DNA of 64,000 bases from Ampelomyces quisqualis (lineage: Eukaryota; Ascomycota; Dothideomycetes; Pleosporales; Phaeosphaeriaceae), in contig JAGTXZ010000010.1 in NCBI GenBank assembly GCA_018398575.1, positions 2,728,001-2,792,000 of the forward strand, read 5' to 3'. The notes under the pieces are model-generated. The model had not been told where the DNA came from, did no database searches, and saw only the letters and a program-made list of their open reading frames with translations. The position numbers and the translations under genes are program-made. Shown here piece by piece: positions 34,331-46,919 of the stretch. Position 1 is the stretch's first letter; each line of letters starts with the position of its first letter.

Positions 34331-36960
34331 GTTAGAAGATTTAAGTTGTATACTAGCGTCTAGCAGTTTATGTAGAATTATAGAGAAGTTTTTTATGCGT
34401 CTGCAGTTCTGTTAGCAAGGAAAACTATCTATTACCTTCTGTTTCTTTGTATTATGTTGTTCTATTATAATTCTATATTATCTGTTAGTATATCTAACGC
34501 CTTAGACTATGTGCTATTAGCGTAGATAGTAGTTAACAGATCTCTATAGTGCACGCAGCTTGCAGCTAGCAAGAAAGTGTATAGCAGCCTACTTCTGTTA
34601 TGTATTTTAATATTACTTTAAGATATTTATGTTTTTAACTAAATAATTCTGCCTTACATTCTTTAGCTTTGTTTGTAAAGAGATTAGGTTTTCCTTTTTA
34701 ACACTAAGTTTACTATTAATATAGTAGTATTCTTTTGTTTAGGTATTCTTTCTTAGTATTAGTAACTAATGTTGCAAAGTGTGTAGTACGCAGTATCTTA
34801 CAAAGAATACTATTATTATCTATTGTCTTATATTCTTGTATAATAGCCTTATCTCTTGTTAATATGTCTTGTAGTATAGTGTTCTTACTTAGTGCTAGTA
34901 TGCTAGAGTGCTTAACTTTCTACACTACTGTTCTGCCTAAATATTACTATGCATGCATAATTTCTTAATAACTCTGCTCTTTTAGTTGCAAAGATTGTGT
35001 GCTACTACTTTAAATTATTAATCTAGTCTTTAGCTTAATATAGTTAGTGCTAAGTAATTATTCTTTAATTTTAGTGTTTGCTAGGCTAATATTATCTAGT
35101 TATTTTAGTTAATGCGCTAGCTAAAATACTAGAGATTGTAAGCCCTGTAAGATATTTTATGCAATAGCTATTCTTGTTTTAGTTAAGTATAGTATTGTTA
35201 CACTTTTCTAACTATAACTACACTATAATATTACTCTTAGTTTTTACGCTTGCAAAGAGCCTAGTGTTATCTTATTTTAGGTATATAGCATTCTTATGTT
35301 TGCATTAGCGCAGTCTTACTACCTAGTTATATATATCTTTTTAGCGTTTGTCTTGCAGCTCTATAGCTATCTATTTTATAGTTGCCTATTACAGTGCTTC
35401 TAGCTTGTTAATATATTGCCTATTATTTGTAGTAAACTCTTACTTACCTATATACACTTGCAATTAATCTATTATATCTATTGCTTTGTAGTGTAATAGT
35501 CTAGGAAGTAATAGTACCTAATAGTTTTCCTTTATCTTATTTAGGCTATATATTGCAACAATATAGTCTAAGAGGTAGGCTAGATCTTTATAGTTAGGAT
35601 TGCGCTCTTTAAGTAACTTAATAAAGCTTCTACTGTCTATACTATTAATAACGCGTATGTCTTTAAGCTAGTTAACTAAATTATTAAGCTTATAGTAGGT
35701 CTTTTAGAAGTTATCTATATATAGCTATAGGCTGTAGTATATATTTAGATATGTTAAGATATACTAGCTACTGCATATAGTCTTAGCTCTTATCCTGTTA
35801 TACTACGCGCAATATTTCTAGTAAATAGCGTAAATAACATCTATTGTCTTAGTAGAATACTTACCTATTATACTTTTCTCTACTATAAAGTGTAGGAAAT
35901 AGGCGCAGACTGTAGCCTTCTATGCGCAGGTAATACTTTAGTCTATTAGTTAGTATAGTGTTGTGCTACCTGTAGGCAAAAACATAACTCTATTGTATTA
36001 GTAAGTATTGTAACCTCTATTACTATAATAAGCCTACAGTATATTAACACTATATATACTAAACGTTCTGTAGTAATTAGTAGCTTATCTAAAGCTCTGC
36101 TACTGCACATTTGTAAAGTAAGAACCTGTTAATTAGTAATAATACTTGTCTGTTTATATAGTTATTAAACTACTTTAGCTATTCTAGCATAATGTTAGTA
36201 TCTATCTAAGTAGAATTATTGTTTTAATAGATATAACTAAGACTATAGATGTTTAGGTTCTTCTTATTATCTATACAAGTTATGTAGTTTAAGAATCCTA
36301 TAAACTATAGAAGTACTTAGTCTAAGCTATTTGCGTTTATACACAGCACACTAGTTATATACTTTCTATTTAGTCTAGGTCTAGCTTCTAAATTGTTTAC
36401 TAACATATATTAGGGCAAGTGTTTCTAGTATATACTAGCCTTGTCTATATTATATAAATCCTTAGGCGCGTATCTACTTACTATATTGCAAATCTCTTCT
36501 ATTATAAGCTTAGTGTTCTTAACTATTATACTACTATAGTTGCCTACTGTTTTTGCAAACTATTTATATAACTGTACGCTATATTGTTGTTTATATATAG
36601 TAAGCTATCTATTATTAAACTCTAGTATTTTACAGCTATTATATTTAGGCAGCTGTTGCCAAAGTTAACGTGTAGTTTTGCAAATTATGTTATTAGTAAC
36701 ATTAACATAGGCTGCCTGCAACTCTATATACTAGTTATTTAGAGTTGCCTTAAGAGTTTTCTATTACAAACGCCTATTGTGCGCGTAATTATAGCTAGTA
36801 TATTTAGTTTTATTGCTATCTAGGTGTTCTTGTGTTGTTTAAAGAATATTAGTTATATTATTTAGTTGCATATAGTAGCAAAAGGCTCTAGTAGCCTATA
36901 TAGTAAGTTGTTGTAGTATTAAATGCAAAAACGATACCTTATATTTGTAAACCTTAACAT
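34330..36960 (-). pseudogene. Pogo/Tigger-like DDE transposase, copy 2
   Basis: Colinear with 16150-18720. The first catalytic motif lies near 36430-36450. The second (LLLINRF-type, Asp to Asn) lies near 36120-36145. The C-terminal segment corresponding to VVNSIDVKSFIKL lies near 35625-35660. Heavily stopped by RIP, not functional. Confidence 0.78.
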
Positions 36961-37270
36961 ATTCTACAATAGTCTAGGCATAATTGTATTACTAGTTAGG
37001 CATTAGACCTTAACTTATCTATAAACTAGATAATGTAGGCTTAAAGTTATAGTAGTAGAATAACAGTAGAAACTAGATGTATTTACAAAGAGCAATCTAC
37101 TATCTAATATAGTAAGAACAATATACTTGCGTATACTAATACTCTAGTAGCTACTTATAGTATTTAATATAAAACAAAATCTAAGCTTAGCCTTAAACCT
37201 ATACTTGTATAATTAAAGCACTAATTAGTTGCTTTAGGTACTTATTGCAATAGATAGCGTGCAATTAACG

Positions 37271-37546
37271 CTAACAGTACTCTCTAGTAAACAATAGTTA
37301 TAGATAGTATAACGTAGCTATAGCTACTAGCTGTTTAAAGAGCCTACTGTAGTATTAGGTTGCGTGCAGCACTAGTAGTATTCTCTAGTAAATAATAGTT
37401 ACTAATAGTGCAACGCAACTATAGCTGCTAGTTGTTAAAAGAGCCTACTATAGTAGTAGGTTACGTGCAGCACTAGCAGTATTCTCTAGTAAATAATAGT
37501 TACTAATAGTGCAACGTAACTGTAGCTACTAGTTGTTAAAAGAGCC
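37271..37546. repeat. 101 bp minisatellite, copy 2 (about 2.7 units)
   Basis: Anchors CTAGTAGT or CTAGCAGT at 37372 and 37473 keep the 101 bp period of copy 1, with one unit fewer. Confidence 0.88.
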
Positions 37547-37549
37547 TAA

Positions 37550-38085
37550 TTATAGAGATTAATATATTTAAGGTGTTTGCTGCCTTATATACTATACATA
37601 AGATTTATAAAGTATTACGCGTTACTTCTTGTGTATATTCTTCTTTGCTAAGCGTCTCTAAGACAAATAAATGCAGGCCTGTTGTTTTAATTTATACAAG
37701 TGTTCTTAAAGGTCTTAGCTATGCCTACTAGCGCAGTAGGTATCCTTTTTGTTAATAGCTAGTAGCATCTTAGTGTAAATAAGTTTAATGCGCGTAACTT
37801 CTTTATATTAGTAGAAGTTCTTAAAGCTATAATAAAGCTTAGTAATAATAAAAAAATTAATATTGTATAAGTTATAGTTAGAATATCTTAATATCTAGAC
37901 GTTAGATTGCTCCTTATAGAGTCTAACAGAAATACATTATATATAGTATAAGAGAAGTTGTAGATAACTAGGTAGGCTTTGCTATTAAAGAGCTTAATAA
38001 AGGTGCTAGGATAAAGAAGTCCTAATAAATAACTGCAACTTAACATTATTCTTAATTTTTGCCTGTAACAATATATAGACAAAAG
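37550..38085 (-). pseudogene. Possible small frame, copy 2
   Basis: Counterpart of 19450-20010. Here 37888-38082 is stop-free for 64 codons from an ATG and reads FNSKAYLVIYNFSYTIYNVF and LLDSIRSNLTSRY. Its survival in the more mutated copy is weak support for a real frame; no family is recognised. Confidence 0.28.
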
Positions 38086-38142
38086 TATGTAAATTATAGT
38101 TGTATCTTTAATATCTTCTAGTTACCTAATAGTATAAGAATT

Positions 38143-38550
38143 GCGTTCTTAAGTTAGGCTAAGTTATTAATATACGCACTAGAATACTATTATAGCTATT
38201 GTTATAGAGATCCTTATTGTTAAACACGTTATAAGGTATCTTAGTTAAGTAATAGTGTTTTAGGATATAACAAAGTTATTGCAATAATAGCACTCTTATA
38301 TTAGGCTAAGTTGTTAATATGCACACTAAGATACTATTATAGCTGTTATTGTAGAGATCCTTATTATTAAATACGTTATAAGGTATTTTAGTTAAGTAAT
38401 AGTATTACAGGACATAACAAAGTTATTGCAATAATAGCGCTCTTATATTAGGCTAAGTTATTAATATGCGCACTAAGATGCTATTATAGCTGTTATTGTA
38501 GAGATCTTTGTTGTTAAACATGTTATAAGGTATCTTAGTTAAGCTACAAC
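38143..38550. repeat. 147 bp minisatellite, copy 2 (about 2.8 units)
   Basis: Unit starts at 38143, 38290 and 38437 preserve the exact 147 bp period seen in copy 1, with about half as many units. Confidence 0.9.
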
Positions 38551-38819
38551 ATCTAAACAGCTACTAAAAAGTCTATCTAGGACAAAGATTTACTTCTATA
38601 CTAGTAGGCTAAGAAGTAGCGCAGGCGTAGTGCTAACAATATAGTAAAGCTTAGTTCTAGATTTTTAAACTACACAAATATATAGACATAATAGGTATAG
38701 TTTTAGTTTTGTAAGAATAAAAATATAATAAAGAATTAAGTTTTTTAGACTTAAAAGAAATATATATACGAAGACAGTAATATTAAATTAAAAGTACAAG
38801 TTACGTGTTAAGAAGTAGC

Positions 38820-39535
38820 TGTATATATAACCTATACGTAGTTTGTTTTATATATTACAAACGCAGCTCTTAGTCTTATAATAAATAGAAATAACACAAT
38901 ATTCTATATATATTTTAACAAAAGACTATTACCTTAACTCTAAGACTAGAAATATAAAGGTAAATTTATTTCTAGTTTTAAGGTTAAGAAAATATAAAGA
39001 GGCGCAAGTGTATAAAAGATAAAAATAATAAAAAGTTTTATATATGTTTTAACAAAAGACTATTACCTTAACCCTAAGACTAGAGACATATAAGTAAATT
39101 TATCTCTAGTTTTAAGGTTAGGAAAATGTAAGGAGGCGCAAGTATATAATAGATAAAAATAATATAAGGCTTTGTATATGTTTTAACAAAAGACTATTAC
39201 CTTAACCCTAAGACTAGAGACACATAGGTAAATTTATCTCTAGTTTTAAGGTTAGAAAAATGTAGGAAAGCGCAAGTGTATAATAGATTAAAATAATATA
39301 AAGTTTTGTATATGTTTTAATAAAAGACTATTACCTTAACTCTAAGACTAGAGATATATAGGTAAATTTATCTCTAGTTTTAAGGTTAGGAAAATGCAAG
39401 GAGGTACAAGTCTATAATAGATAAAAATAATATAAAGTTTTGTGTATGTTTTAACAAAAGACTGTTACCTTAACCCTAAGACTAGAGACATATAGGTAAA
39501 TTTATCTCTAGTTTTAATATTAGGAAAACGTATAT
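38820..39535. repeat. 134 bp minisatellite, copy 2 (about 4.5 units)
   Basis: Unit starts at 38953, 39087, 39221, 39355 and 39489, period 134 bp, preceded by a degenerate partial unit. Each junction keeps the long inverted repeat around TAAATTTAT. This is the longest of the three 134 bp arrays in the window. Confidence 0.9.
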
Positions 39536-40480
39536 ATAGCAAGAGGTAGAAAGTAGCTGGCTAGTAAGGCTATTATATACTCTATTAGCGCTAATAGTTT
39601 AAGAGTAAGCAGCACGTAGATGCGTTTAATATATAGTAGTTTGTTAATAGTATTTATAACTATTTAGCCTCTATTATATTTGTACATTATAGCAAGTTAG
39701 AATAGTAGTTTCTAGTAGATAACTATTCTATACTATGCTAGAGAAAGAATATAAATTAGATCTATAGGCATTTTAGAACTAGATAAGATTAAATATACCA
39801 GCTACTTAGAACATTAGTTAACACTGTATATAAATTATACTTATTATTTTCTACTATTAAGTAATTGCCTACGCCTGTTACTAGTCTTACCTATAGTATA
39901 TATAGTATACTATTCTACCTGCTTCTATCTGTACTAAGCCTAGCTACCTTGGTACAAGTTGTATACTAAGCTGCTAGAGCTACTAGTCTATTTTTTTATA
40001 CTTTTAAACCTTATACGTGTCTACTTGCAAGTATACTTACCTTTTTGTGCGTTTGGGTTCTACTATATATATTCTAAACGCGTAGTAACTTACTTATCCT
40101 AAGGTGTTAATATTTTCTAGCACAAGAATTATTATTAATATTAATCTCTATTAAGCTGTGTTAGCTAGCCTAACTAACCTAGTTATTAACAAGGAAGCTC
40201 TAGTATAATAACGTAACAGTTGTTAGAGTAATAAGGAATATTAAAGAAAAGAAAAATATCAGTTGTTGCGCCTACAATTATTAGTATTATTCTGTATACA
40301 GGTTAGGTAACTGTTAGCTACAGTAGACTTTAGTAGACTATAGTAGATAATAGACTGTGCAGTATAGAATAGATGCTGCTAGTAACTACTCTAACACTAT
40401 ATAACTAATATTAATACTGTTTTTATATACTTAGTCTTCTTATATCTAAACTACAAAGTTATGTATAAGCAAATTAGTAA
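39536..40480. other. Non-coding region before the Plavaka-like gene, copy 2
   Basis: Colinear with 21541-22480; no frame recognised. Confidence 0.45.
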
Positions 40481-43400
40481 TAGATTGTATATATATACTA
40501 TGTAGCTTTTACACTAAGACGTACGCAGAACTTATTAAACACAGTGCTTAATACTAGACGCATTACTACCTACTACCTAATAATACACTAGTTATAACTC
40601 TTAACACTATAATACAATAGTATAACTCTAATAGCTATAACGCAATAGATACTACTCTAGGTAACGCAGCACCTGCTTTATATAGTAACACCTTATGTAA
40701 ACGCAACTACACTCTAGCTAAATATAAGGCAAAAGAGTAGATAGGCCTAATGTTAGCGTCTTTATAAGAATAGAATATACTGTTTAAGACAGCAAGTAAA
40801 TAGCACGCTAGCAAACCTTTTAGTTTAAGAACAGCAGACGCAAAGAAGTAGGCTACACATAGCTAAATAGTACACGCGTGCTAGCACTAATAGAAATAAC
40901 ATAGTAGAGCTCTTTAGTTTTCTTTTTACACTAGTGTTTGTATTATAGCTATAAATAATAAAATACACATTAGGTAATATTAATAGCCTCTTTAATAATA
41001 TATAGCTATACAAGCTATATTTATAGCTGTAGTTCTAATTAGAGCGCTAATAGTAATAGACTATGTTAAACATTTAATCTAAGCTATAAAATAAAGTATA
41101 GATATAAGAGGACGTAGTAATTACATCTAGGTTATTAAACCTTTAACCTAACTAACATATATTTATATACTAGGATATTATGTTACAGATTACCTTTATA
41201 CTTAGTTATTACCTATTTGCTAACAAGATAGTTTACGCACCTAGCTATTCTTTTACAGGCACGCCTAATAATCCTATAAAAGTGTATTACAAACTATACT
41301 TAGAAGATTAGTAGTAGTTAATACAATAGCGCTTACTAGATAGTGTAACTCTTGTGCTAGTTATACTAGCAGTAGACAAAATATAGTTGTTTATAATATC
41401 TAGTAACGTAGTAGCATAGCTAATATATGTTACTATTAGGAATCTTAACTATAAAGTATAATAACGCAGAACAACACTTAGAACACTACTAGCTAGATTT
41501 ATTTTAACAGCTAAGCTTCTAGACTCTATTCTAAAGAGTAAAGTATATTATTACTGTATAGGCAAACTGTTGTTGCGTAAGTACTAACTACAGCGTTAAC
41601 AATAGAGAGTTACTATAGAGGATAGACGCTAACTAGTAAGTGCAGCACTTAAAAGAGCTGCTAAATATAGTATATAGCTAAAGTGTACTAACTAACAGAC
41701 GTAATAGTGTTACCTAACCATTTGTGCAATTCTAGCTAACTATAAAAAGTAAGTGCTACTAACAGGTATAAAGAAAAATAGACACTATACTTAATGCACA
41801 GTAATACTAAACAAACAAGAAAACTTGTGCAATAAGTATCTATAGCAAATAAAAGAGTATACACGCTTGTAATAGAGTTGTTGTCTTAATAAAGAATGTA
41901 AAGATTATGTTTATCTAGTAAAGTGCTTTGGCTAGATTTACTACAACTTTAATATATATAAGTTGTTAGCTACAGATATATTATATCTACTACTTAAGAG
42001 TTTAGTTATAAAGATATTAGAGTTTACAAAAGACATACTAATAGATATATACCTTAGATAAAAGAAGAGCTAGAATAGTGCTGTAGTTCTAGTAGTAAAA
42101 GATAACAGCTATGCCTAGTTAAATAAAAGGTTTTACTAGATTAAGTATAACACTAGACTAAAATAGTTTAATAACAAGAAAGCTTTTACAAAAGTATTAT
42201 AGTAGACTAGCGCAGAATAAAAAGCAGTAATTTGCTAATTTGTAGTAGTAGTATCTTTTCTGCTAGCAACTAAGGCACTGTACGCGTTGCATTTTATCTA
42301 AGCTGTATGTAATCTGCTAGTACTATTATAATACAAGAGTTATAACAAAAACATATTAAAGTATATATTGTTAGCTATTAAACAAATAAATGTTCTAAAA
42401 GAAGAGTTTTAACCTTTTAGACAGACGCAAGAAGAAGAAAAGGATTTTAACTACTCTAAATAGCACGCGCTAACCTATATTATTAATAATATCTATATAT
42501 ATAGAGCTCTTAATAGTATATATACTAGAATAAATAGTAAGGCTTACTATATTACAATAGTAAAATAATTCTACCTAATAACAAACAAGAGAGATTTTCT
42601 TACGCAGATCTACCTCTACAACTCTAGATAGCTTGCGCTTATAGCGTTTAAACACAAGACAGTTATAGACTAAAGTTAATAGTGCACTACTACTAACTAG
42701 TATAAGCATACCTTTACTATAAGCGTGTTAATAGTAATACTATTTAGATAACTTAGATAGTCTATACTAGGCATATTACTAAATTCTATTATACTACTCT
42801 TTAGTAAGGTTGCTATATATATTACGTTGCTAGACTTTACATATACTACTATAGTATTTGTCTAACACTACTATTAAAAGGTAACTAGCTGCCTTGTTAC
42901 TCTATATAACAAAGATAGATAGAACTCTAACTCTTACTAAGTAAACAGAATAAATATAAAAATACACCCTTCTATAAGATACTTAAGGCTATAAGGTAAA
43001 TACTATAATAACTCTAAATATTACAAAAAAGACATAGTGTAATACGCGCCTAACTAGTATAAGACTAGAAAATAGCGCAAAGATTACGTATAAGTGCAAG
43101 AGTTTAAATATAAGAACTATACGCAACTATCTTAGACTGTTACAAACAGTAGAGCTATAGCTTAGGTGCACCTAATACTTACATTTATTAACAACAAACA
43201 CTAGGATAAGAATAGAAAGAAATATAAGTATATAGGTGCCTTCTGCAAGGTTATAGCGTTTAATAATAATAGTTAAATTAATTATACAACAGAGATACTA
43301 GGCGTACGCTACTACATATATAGTATAAAGACTAAGTAATACATACTATAAGCATTTAAGGTATATAATATAACAACTATTATTTACTCTATATACCTAG

Positions 43401-44400
43401 TACGAAAGAATCTACCTACACTTAATAATAAGGTCTCTGTTTTGTACTATGTAAACAATTATATTAATTAAGACAAAGATAATAGACTATATTCTTTTAT
43501 ATTTAATTAAGACTAGACACGTATAGTGCAGAATTATAAACAGAAGTAAATGTAGCAAGATACCTAGTATATAGCGTTAGACATAGTAAAAAGAATTGTA
43601 TATCTAATAATAGGTCTACTATTACTTTAACATACCTAATAGAACGTAAACCTACTAATATAACAAGCGCTATAACATAGAACTGTAGCGCAAGACTATT
43701 AATGCAACCTTCTTACTATATACTATATACTACTATAAACGCGTAATACTAGCAACTCTTATCTATGTACGCAAGTATTATAAAGATATTACAATAGTTA
43801 CCTAGAATTACTAGTTTGTGCAGATAAGAGAATAGTACTACTATAGTAACACTAGACATAATTGTTAAAAGACAGCATATATAATATAATGCAACTAACA
43901 GTAGAAGAATACAACTTAATATACTTTAATATAAAACAAGAGATAAGAAGGTAGAAGATACTAGGCTTTTTCCTATAGACAACTATAGCAAAAGAATACT
44001 TATAGTAAATTATAAGAGCAATTGCATTATAACAGAACAGACTACTGTAGAACGCAGCTAATAGTTGCTTTTTCTAGATAATTATATACTTTGCTATCTA
44101 ATGTAACTATAACGTAGCCTAACAGATGCGCTTGCAACAGAATAAAACTAAACTAAATAATAATTAGGAGCAAGCTTTACTAAATAGAAACCTACGTAAA
44201 AAGATAATAGAAATAGTTAACAAAGAGTAAAGTATAACACAAATTACTTCTAACATAATAACTATATTAGTATTAAACGCAACTAGAAACAAGTATACCT
44301 TGTATAGGACAAACTAGCTGTTACATGTACACTACAACCTACTAGCAATAGATAAGTATATTAATAACTTTAATTACAATCTGTTTGTGCAGATATTAGA
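40480..44400 (+). pseudogene. Plavaka-like transposase, copy 2
   Basis: Colinear with 22480-26400 and more heavily mutated. The zinc-finger-like CSFYTKTYAELIKH block is at 40501-40545. The DxLHxLxK-type motif reads ATDILYLLLKSLVIKILEF near 41970-42025. FNYSK, stop, HAL near 42452-42478 shows the Trp of copy 1 converted to TAG. VHLILTFINNKHQDKNRKK is readable near 43165-43225. The copy 1 and 2 alignment is the best source for inferring the original residues. Non-functional. Confidence 0.72.
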
Positions 44401-44641
44401 GCACAAATTAGATTTTAAAAGTAAATACAACAGTATATATTACTATACAAAGAAGAGGAATAGGTAGGCGCAAATATAGATATCTACAAAGAGACGCTAG
44501 TACAGCGCATTATAAGAGACAGTTGCATTAAAGATATACTAGGCGTTATTTATAATTAAACTACAAACATAACTAGTATAGTAGCATACTAGATCTATAC
44601 TAACAACTTACTAGATAAATAGTTTTCTGCGTATAAAGCTA

Positions 44642-44997
44642 CTAAATTGCCTATATTACGCGCACAACTATTTATACTAATAGTAGACAACTATTATATA
44701 CGCTAACATTTAGGTAAGAATAGAAAGGCACTTAATTGCTTGTATTACGCGCACTACTATTTGTGCTAACAGTAGACAACTATTATATACGCTAACATTT
44801 AGTTAAAAACAAGAAAGCACCTAATTACTTATATTACGCGCACTACTATTTGTACTAATAGTAGACAACTGTTATATACACTAATATTAAGTTAAAGATA
44901 AGAAAGCACCTAATTACCTATATTACGCGTATAACTATTTGTGCTAACAGTAGATAACTATTATATACGCTAGCACGTAGTTAAAGACAAAAAGCTA
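44642..44997. repeat. 89 bp minisatellite, copy 2 (4 units)
   Basis: Unit starts at 44642, 44731, 44820 and 44909, exact 89 bp period; copy 1 has seven. The AATAGTAGACAACTATTA-type hairpin is kept in most units. Confidence 0.92.
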
Positions 44998-45367
44998 TCT
45001 AATTAAATAGCTTAACTGCTACACTCTAGTAGAACTTAAGGTAATATTAGACTGTATGTGTTACAAAAACTCTACTTATGCCTGTAAAGTAAAAACTCTG
45101 TTGCGCTACATATATTACTTACTTCTACTACCCTTACTACGTTAGGAAAACACAATGTTAGCAACATCTGCAACATTAGCAACACTGTTAACACAACTAT
45201 ACTGCTAGCTACTAGACAGTTCTTAACTGTGCTCTACTGTACTAAGCAACAACAGCAATGCCTAGCATACTATTATTAGCAGCCTAGTTTGTAGAACCCT
45301 TTTGCAAAATAGTTTGTAGTTCTTGTGTTTAACATAGCTTTGCACTGTCTGCACAACTGTGTCGCTA

Positions 45368-45372
45368 GTTAG
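45368..45372. repeat. Left target-site duplication of Gypsy-C
   Basis: GTTAG, identical to 53498-53502 on the other side of Gypsy-C. Joining the flanks at one GTTAG recreates the copy 1 sequence around 11111-11116. Confidence 0.95.
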
Positions 45373-45630
45373 TGTAACAGGCTGCCGCCTAGTTAGTCCT
45401 TAGTTACGGAAAAACCTTGGCTTACTAAACTAGAACACTAAAAAGGTTCTGAACCAGAACGCTAAAAATCCTCTAGGCTAGAACACTAAAAACAGTTCTG
45501 GACTAGGGCGCCTAAACTCCTTAGTCTAGACTGCCTTAGGACTATAAAAACCTTCTAGGTAGCAATTAGGATAGGTTACAAATTTACGTCTTTGTTTCCT
45601 AGCATCTACCCTTAGGGTCTGCCCCTTACA
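45373..45630 (+). repeat. Gypsy-C left LTR
   Basis: 258 bp, TGTAACAGGCTGCCGCC...CCCCTTACA. By eye about 12 differences from the right LTR, all transitions (about 95% identity). The middle contains three imperfect units built on CTAGAACACTAAAAA or CAGAACGCTAAAAA. Unmutated CTTGGC, TCTGAACCAG and CTGGAC sites remain. Confidence 0.95.
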
Positions 45631-45699
45631 ATTGAATTTGTCTAACCTAGCTAGGCTAAAGGGCTATTAGTAACCTCTAGCATAGAACAAGTAACTGTT

Positions 45700-46900
45700 C
45701 CTATAACAGTACAAGATATAATAGCACAAGCTATCCAGATAAGACGCAACAGCGTCTCTAAGTTAGTTATTAAGAATAAGTTTAATTAGATAATTATTAA
45801 TAACTTTCTAGACCTAGAGGAATAGTAGATTAAGAAACAATTACTGTTAAACAGCCTTAAAAGAACGCCCGCCTAGCAGGAAGTATGTAACTCTCTAGCA
45901 GCTAGACTCTCTAATAATAGGAAAGGAAAGTCCCCTATAAACGCAGATCTAGACTTAGTATTGCTAGTAAGAAATCTGCAGGAACAAGTTGCGAGGCTTA
46001 CAGCCTAAACAACTCTAGAAACCTCTAGCTTTATACAGACCCCCTTAGAAAGCTTTCTCTTGCTCTAAAAGACTTATAAAGTCCTTAACCTAGAAGCGTA
46101 CAAAGGAGATTAAAAAGATTACTACATCTTTAAGGCTTAAATAAAGTACAAACTAGAACACAACAGCGCAGGACTAGGCTTCTAAGTAGGCTATATCTTT
46201 AACTGCCTTAAGGGGTTAGCAGCTAGTGTAGCCTTGTCTTAGGTAACCTAGAACCTCTAGAGCTCTACAGAAGAACTTTAGGACTTCCTAGACAGCTAAT
46301 TTAGCAACAAGCTACACAACAAAAGATTACAAAGAAAACTCTAAACAATCTAACAGAATAAGTCTCCTCTCTAGAGCTTTAATGCAGAGTTTATAAGGCT
46401 AGCCTATAACGTAGGCAAAGAAAACAACAAAGTAAACCTAAAAACAAAGTACCTAAGCGCTATCTAGCTAGACCTACAAGACAGGATAATCTCTGTAAAA
46501 ACTAAACCTAAATAGGGAATCTACAACCTTATAGACAAAGTAGCAATTATTAAGGAAAACTTGTACAAAGTAAAACTTAGTAGTAAGCACACTAAAAGAC
46601 AGAGCGTTAGAGAACCTATAGATTAAGAACCTACAAGAGGACATTCTAAAAGAACTAAGAGAAAATCCTCTAAAAAGAAGAAAGCTAAGTAGGCTACTAC
46701 AGAAGAGTAGTCTTACTAGAAACAAAACAACTTATGCCTTTACTGCAGCAAGTTAGGACACTACGCTAGTAAATACAAATTGTCCCTACTTTTAAAACTT
46801 GCTAAAGCTGTAGCAGCTAAGGCATAGGGCAAGAAAGAAGAGAACGCGTTAAAAGACACCCTAAGCTTAGAAAACAAGTAACTCTTGTTTAAAGGCGCAG
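45700..46900 (+). pseudogene. gag: Gypsy-C gag
   Basis: Nucleocapsid polyprotein. Readable through stops: LVLLVRNLQEQVARLTA near 45955-46010, KTYKVLNLEAYKGD near 46075-46110, SFNAEFIRLAYNVGKENNKV near 46378-46435, LDLQDRIISVKTKPK near 46470-46510, YNLIDKVAIIKENLYKVKLS near 46520-46580. A lysine-rich basic stretch follows near 46640-46690, then a zinc knuckle at 46735-46776 (CLYCSKLGHYASKY; final Cys now Tyr). Each block has a counterpart in Gypsy-A. The frame (1 mod 3) differs from pol (0 mod 3), a -1 relation. Confidence 0.85.
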
Positions 46901-46919
46901 ACAGGAGTATAGTAACATA

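Larger units (their letters stand above)
30172..45137. mobile_element. 16.5 kb unit, copy 2 (left end truncated)
   Basis: Similarity to copy 1 begins at CTTTGTTTAGCTGCTAGAAG (30172), equivalent to 12024 in copy 1. About 1.14 kb of the left end, including the 3' part of ORF-X, is missing. The rest is colinear up to the right end at 45137, which directly abuts copy 3. Differences from copy 1: array lengths, one rather than two 171 bp segments, a 244 bp extra segment at 34074-34318, and heavier RIP. Many surviving YCR sites in copy 1 are mutated here (TGG to TAG at 24467 against 42467; TCA to TTA at 24490 against 42490). Confidence 0.85.

Noticed and set aside
34735..34968. Plus-strand open frame (also 58921-59154)
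   Set aside because: It lies opposite the 3' end of the pogo-like gene and is not kept open in copy 1; no family resemblance.
40825..41013. Minus-strand open frame
   Set aside because: Opposite the Plavaka-like transposase of copy 2, whose plus-strand frame explains the conservation.
46791..46797. TTTAAAA slippery heptamer in the gag phase of Gypsy-C
   Set aside because: The aligned position in Gypsy-A lacks it, the downstream -1 phase reads poorly there, and such heptamers are frequent in AT-rich RIPped DNA.
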